From NCBI RefSeq assembly GCF_900215435.1, contig NZ_OCMY01000002.1, positions 186,001 to 250,000 on the forward strand: DNA of 64,000 bases, given 5' to 3'. The position numbers were made by a program, and so were the translations under genes. Below, piece by piece: positions 62,067 through 64,000 of the stretch (positions are counted from its first letter, which is position 1; each line of letters begins with the position of its first letter). Source of the DNA: Candidatus Pantoea floridensis. Lineage in GTDB: Bacteria > Pseudomonadota > Gammaproteobacteria > Enterobacterales > Enterobacteriaceae. The notes under the pieces are model-generated. The model searched no databases and was not told where the DNA came from. It saw only the letters and a program-made list of their open reading frames with translations.

Positions 62067-63713
62067 ATGACTCACACCAAAAAGATCGTGTCTGCCCTAT
62101 CGCTGGCAGCGCTGCTTGTCTCTTCTGCGCTACACGCTGAAGATGCACCAGAAAAAACTGACGTGCTGCTGATTGGCGGCGGTATCATGAGCGCCTCGCT
62201 TGGCACCTGGCTGCAAGAGCTTCAGCCGGGCTGGAAACAGCTGATGGTTGAGAAGCTGGATGGCGTGGCACTGGAATCGTCCAACGGCTGGAACAACGCC
62301 GGTACGGGGCACTCTGCTAACATGGAGCTGAACTACACGCCAGAGCGTGCAGACGGTTCAATCGACGTTAGCAAAGCGCTGGAAATCAACGAAGCGTTCA
62401 TGATTTCTCGTCAATTCTGGACTTCACAAGTACAGCGCGGCGTGTTGCACGATCCACACTCGTTTATCAATTCGACTCCGCATATGAGCTTCGTTTGGGG
62501 CGACAAAAATGTCGAATACCTCACCAAGCGTTATGAGGCGCTGCAGAAAACGACGCTGTTCCAGGGCATGAAATTCTCAACCGATCATCAGCAGATCCAG
62601 CAATGGGCACCGCTGGTGATGGAAGGCCGCGATCCGAACCAGAAAGTTGCTGCAACCTGGACGCCAGTGGGCACCGATGTCAACTACGGTGAAATCACCC
62701 GTCAGCTGATCGGCAGCCTGAAAAAAGATCAGAACTTCAAGCTGGAAACGTCTACTGAAGTCACTGATTTCAAGCGTAACAGTGACAACTCCTGGCACGT
62801 TACCGTTAAAGATGTGAAGAGCGGTGATAAGCGCTCTGTCGATGCGAAATACGTGTTTATCGGCGCAGGCGGCGCTGCCATTAAGCTGCTGCAGAAAACC
62901 GGTATTCCAGAAGCCGATAACTACGGCGGCTTCCCGGTCGGCGGTTCCTTCCTGATGACCGAAAACCCAGCGATCGCCAACCGTCACCTGGAAAAAGTGT
63001 ACGGCCAGGCTTCTGTGGGCGCTCCGCCGATGTCCGTGCCACACATCGATTCTCGCTACCTCGACGGTAAGAAAGTGGTGCTGTTTGGCCCGTTCGCCAC
63101 CTTCTCGACCAAGTACCTGAAAAACGGTTCGCTGTTCGATCTGCTGAGCGCCACCACCACCAGCAACATCATGCCGATGACGCATGTGGGTATTGATAAC
63201 TTTGATCTGGTGAAATACCTGATTGGTCAGGTGATGCTGAATGATGATGACCGCTTTGCTGCGCTGAAGGAGTACTATCCAAACGCACGTAAAGAGGACT
63301 GGAAATTGATTCAGGCCGGCCAGCGCGTACAGATCATTAAGAAAGACGCAGACAAAGGCGGCGTGCTGAAGCTGGGCACCGAAATTGTGACCGATCAGCA
63401 GAAAACCCTGGCAGCGCTGTTAGGTGCCTCACCAGGTGCATCGACTGCCGCACCTATCACCCTCGACGTGATGAAGAAGCTGTTCCCAGAGCAGTTTGCA
63501 TCGCCAGAGTGGCAGCAGAAGATCCGTGACGTCGTGCCAAGTTTCGGCCAGAAGCTGAACGGCAACACCGCGTTGACGCAGCAGGTTTGGGACAATACCG
63601 CAGCCACGCTGCAGTTGACTAAACCGCCGGTGATTAACATGGGCGACCAGACCGTGGCGCCAACGCAGGCTAAACCGCGTGCGGAATCAGGCAAGCAGGA
63701 TATGGCGCTGTAA
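62067..63713 (+). CDS. mqo: Malate:quinone oxidoreductase with N-terminal signal-like segment
   Basis: A 548-aa FAD-dependent peripheral membrane enzyme that oxidises malate to oxaloacetate and passes electrons to quinone. The FAD-binding [16 protein letters not shown] is at about residues 35-50, preceded by a signal-like stretch ([20 protein letters not shown]). Further family blocks are [41 protein letters not shown] and [13 protein letters not shown]. The whole protein aligns well with E. coli Mqo, including its hydrophobic N-terminus. AGTAGGACTGGA lies before the ATG. A good terminator follows. Confidence 0.96.
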   Translation: MTHTKKIVSALSLAALLVSSALHAEDAPEKTDVLLIGGGIMSASLGTWLQELQPGWKQLMVEKLDGVALESSNGWNNAGTGHSANMELNYTPERADGSIDVSKALEINEAFMISRQFWTSQVQRGVLHDPHSFINSTPHMSFVWGDKNVEYLTKRYEALQKTTLFQGMKFSTDHQQIQQWAPLVMEGRDPNQKVAATWTPVGTDVNYGEITRQLIGSLKKDQNFKLETSTEVTDFKRNSDNSWHVTVKDVKSGDKRSVDAKYVFIGAGGAAIKLLQKTGIPEADNYGGFPVGGSFLMTENPAIANRHLEKVYGQASVGAPPMSVPHIDSRYLDGKKVVLFGPFATFSTKYLKNGSLFDLLSATTTSNIMPMTHVGIDNFDLVKYLIGQVMLNDDDRFAALKEYYPNARKEDWKLIQAGQRVQIIKKDADKGGVLKLGTEIVTDQQKTLAALLGASPGASTAAPITLDVMKKLFPEQFASPEWQQKIRDVVPSFGQKLNGNTALTQQVWDNTAATLQLTKPPVINMGDQTVAPTQAKPRAESGKQDMAL

Positions 63714-63731
63714 TTCACGCCAGAAATGAAC

Positions 63732-63758
63732 AAAGCCGGACCATGTCCGGCTTTTTTT
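63732..63758. terminator. Bidirectional terminator after mqo
   Basis: AAAGCCGGA and TCCGGCTTT, separated by about five bases, form a 9-bp stem followed by a run of seven Ts that overlaps the stop of the convergent gene. Confidence 0.9.
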
Positions 63759-64000
63759 ATCGGCAAATATCCTGACGCAATATCGTCGCATCAATTGCGG
63801 CCACCTCCGTTTTGCCACAAAACGCCATTGAGAGGTCGAATTCATTACGGATGATATTCAGCGCGCAGGTTACGCCCTGCTCACCTAATGCCCCCAATCC
63901 ATACAGCATGCTGCGGCCGATATAGGTGCCTTTGGCGCCCAGCGCGATAGCCTTGAGGACATCCTGTCCGGAACGGATGCCGCCATCAAAGTGCACTTCG
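63757..64000 (-). CDS. FMN-dependent 2-hydroxyacid dehydrogenase, C-terminal part (runs off the right edge)
   Basis: The last 80 codons of an FMN-dependent alpha-hydroxyacid dehydrogenase/oxidase (lactate or mandelate dehydrogenase, glycolate oxidase family). The phosphate-binding loops DGGIRSG (residues just inside the window edge) and ALGAKGTYIGRSMLYGLGAL are diagnostic. The C-terminus ends ILRQDICR. The N-terminal part and the active-site His lie outside, so the exact enzyme (for example lldD) cannot be assigned. It converges on mqo across a terminator. Confidence 0.9.
   Translation of the reverse strand, partial: EVHFDGGIRSGQDVLKAIALGAKGTYIGRSMLYGLGALGEQGVTCALNIIRNEFDLSMAFCGKTEVAAIDATILRQDICR

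Noticed and set aside
62577..63185. 202-codon minus-strand frame within mqo
   Set aside because: Mqo is unmistakable on the plus strand, and the antisense frame has no start signal or family resemblance.

Overview
The window looks like chromosomal DNA of an enterobacterium, most probably Erwiniaceae (Pantoea or a close relative). The reasons are gene content: an exported-type Mqo, an AmpR-AmpC pair, ClcA, YciF, an EvgAS-like pair and an NlpA behind a MetJ box, plus intergenic palindromes of the GGTGCGCAT-N-ATGCGCACC type. The species call is inference; no rRNA or tRNA gene is present. Both window ends cut a gene: an ABC permease on the left and an FMN-dependent 2-hydroxyacid dehydrogenase on the right.

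Layout. 1-7300: a leftward BMP-family ABC transporter operon (two permeases, double ATPase, Tat-type binding protein), a divergent LysR regulator, a creatininase-family amidohydrolase and a TIM-barrel sugar isomerase, separated by REP-like palindromes. 7500-10400: a scarred accessory stretch with a RcsB-like regulator whose receiver Asp is replaced by Glu, a GNAT acetyltransferase, a truncated TetR, an orphan 6-phospho-3-hexuloisomerase and a truncated HigA-type antitoxin. 10400-16600: oxidoreductases (an aldehyde dehydrogenase controlled by a TetR with matching operators at both promoters, three SDR-type proteins), a glycine-zipper protein and a LysR. 16640-28250: a giant ESPR autotransporter (about 2324 aa), a 42-aa membrane micro-ORF upstream of it, and a divergent EvgA/EvgS-like two-component system. 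28300-36230: a TetR-MFS operon with a palindromic operator, AmpC/AmpR, ClcA, LysE, YciF and small proteins. 36500-45130: a cyclic beta-1,2-glucan synthase-like giant (2877 aa). 45200-53620: an SDR, an ECF sigma factor with a His-rich membrane partner, two metallo-beta-lactamase-fold proteins, a GGCT-like protein, a MetJ-box NlpA lipoprotein, Kup and a small conserved protein. 53680-57740: an AT-rich island with a DUF2235 (Tle1-like) lipase effector, its lipoprotein immunity gene, and a 0.9-kb tandem duplication that left a broken effector 3' end and a second, diverging immunity gene. 57750-61700: an operon of LeuC-like and LeuD-like subunits, a fluoroacetate-dehalogenase-like hydrolase and a LysR regulator. 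62000-64000: mqo and the end of an FMN dehydrogenase.

Three groups of genes look most worth following up. The first is the effector/immunity duplication. The second is the autotransporter, micro-ORF and EvgAS-like group, where the kinase could sense periplasmic ligands and control the adhesin. The third is the LeuCD-like/dehalogenase-like operon, a candidate catabolic route for an unknown 2-hydroxy or halogenated acid. All domain and family calls were made by eye from the translated sequence, without database searches.
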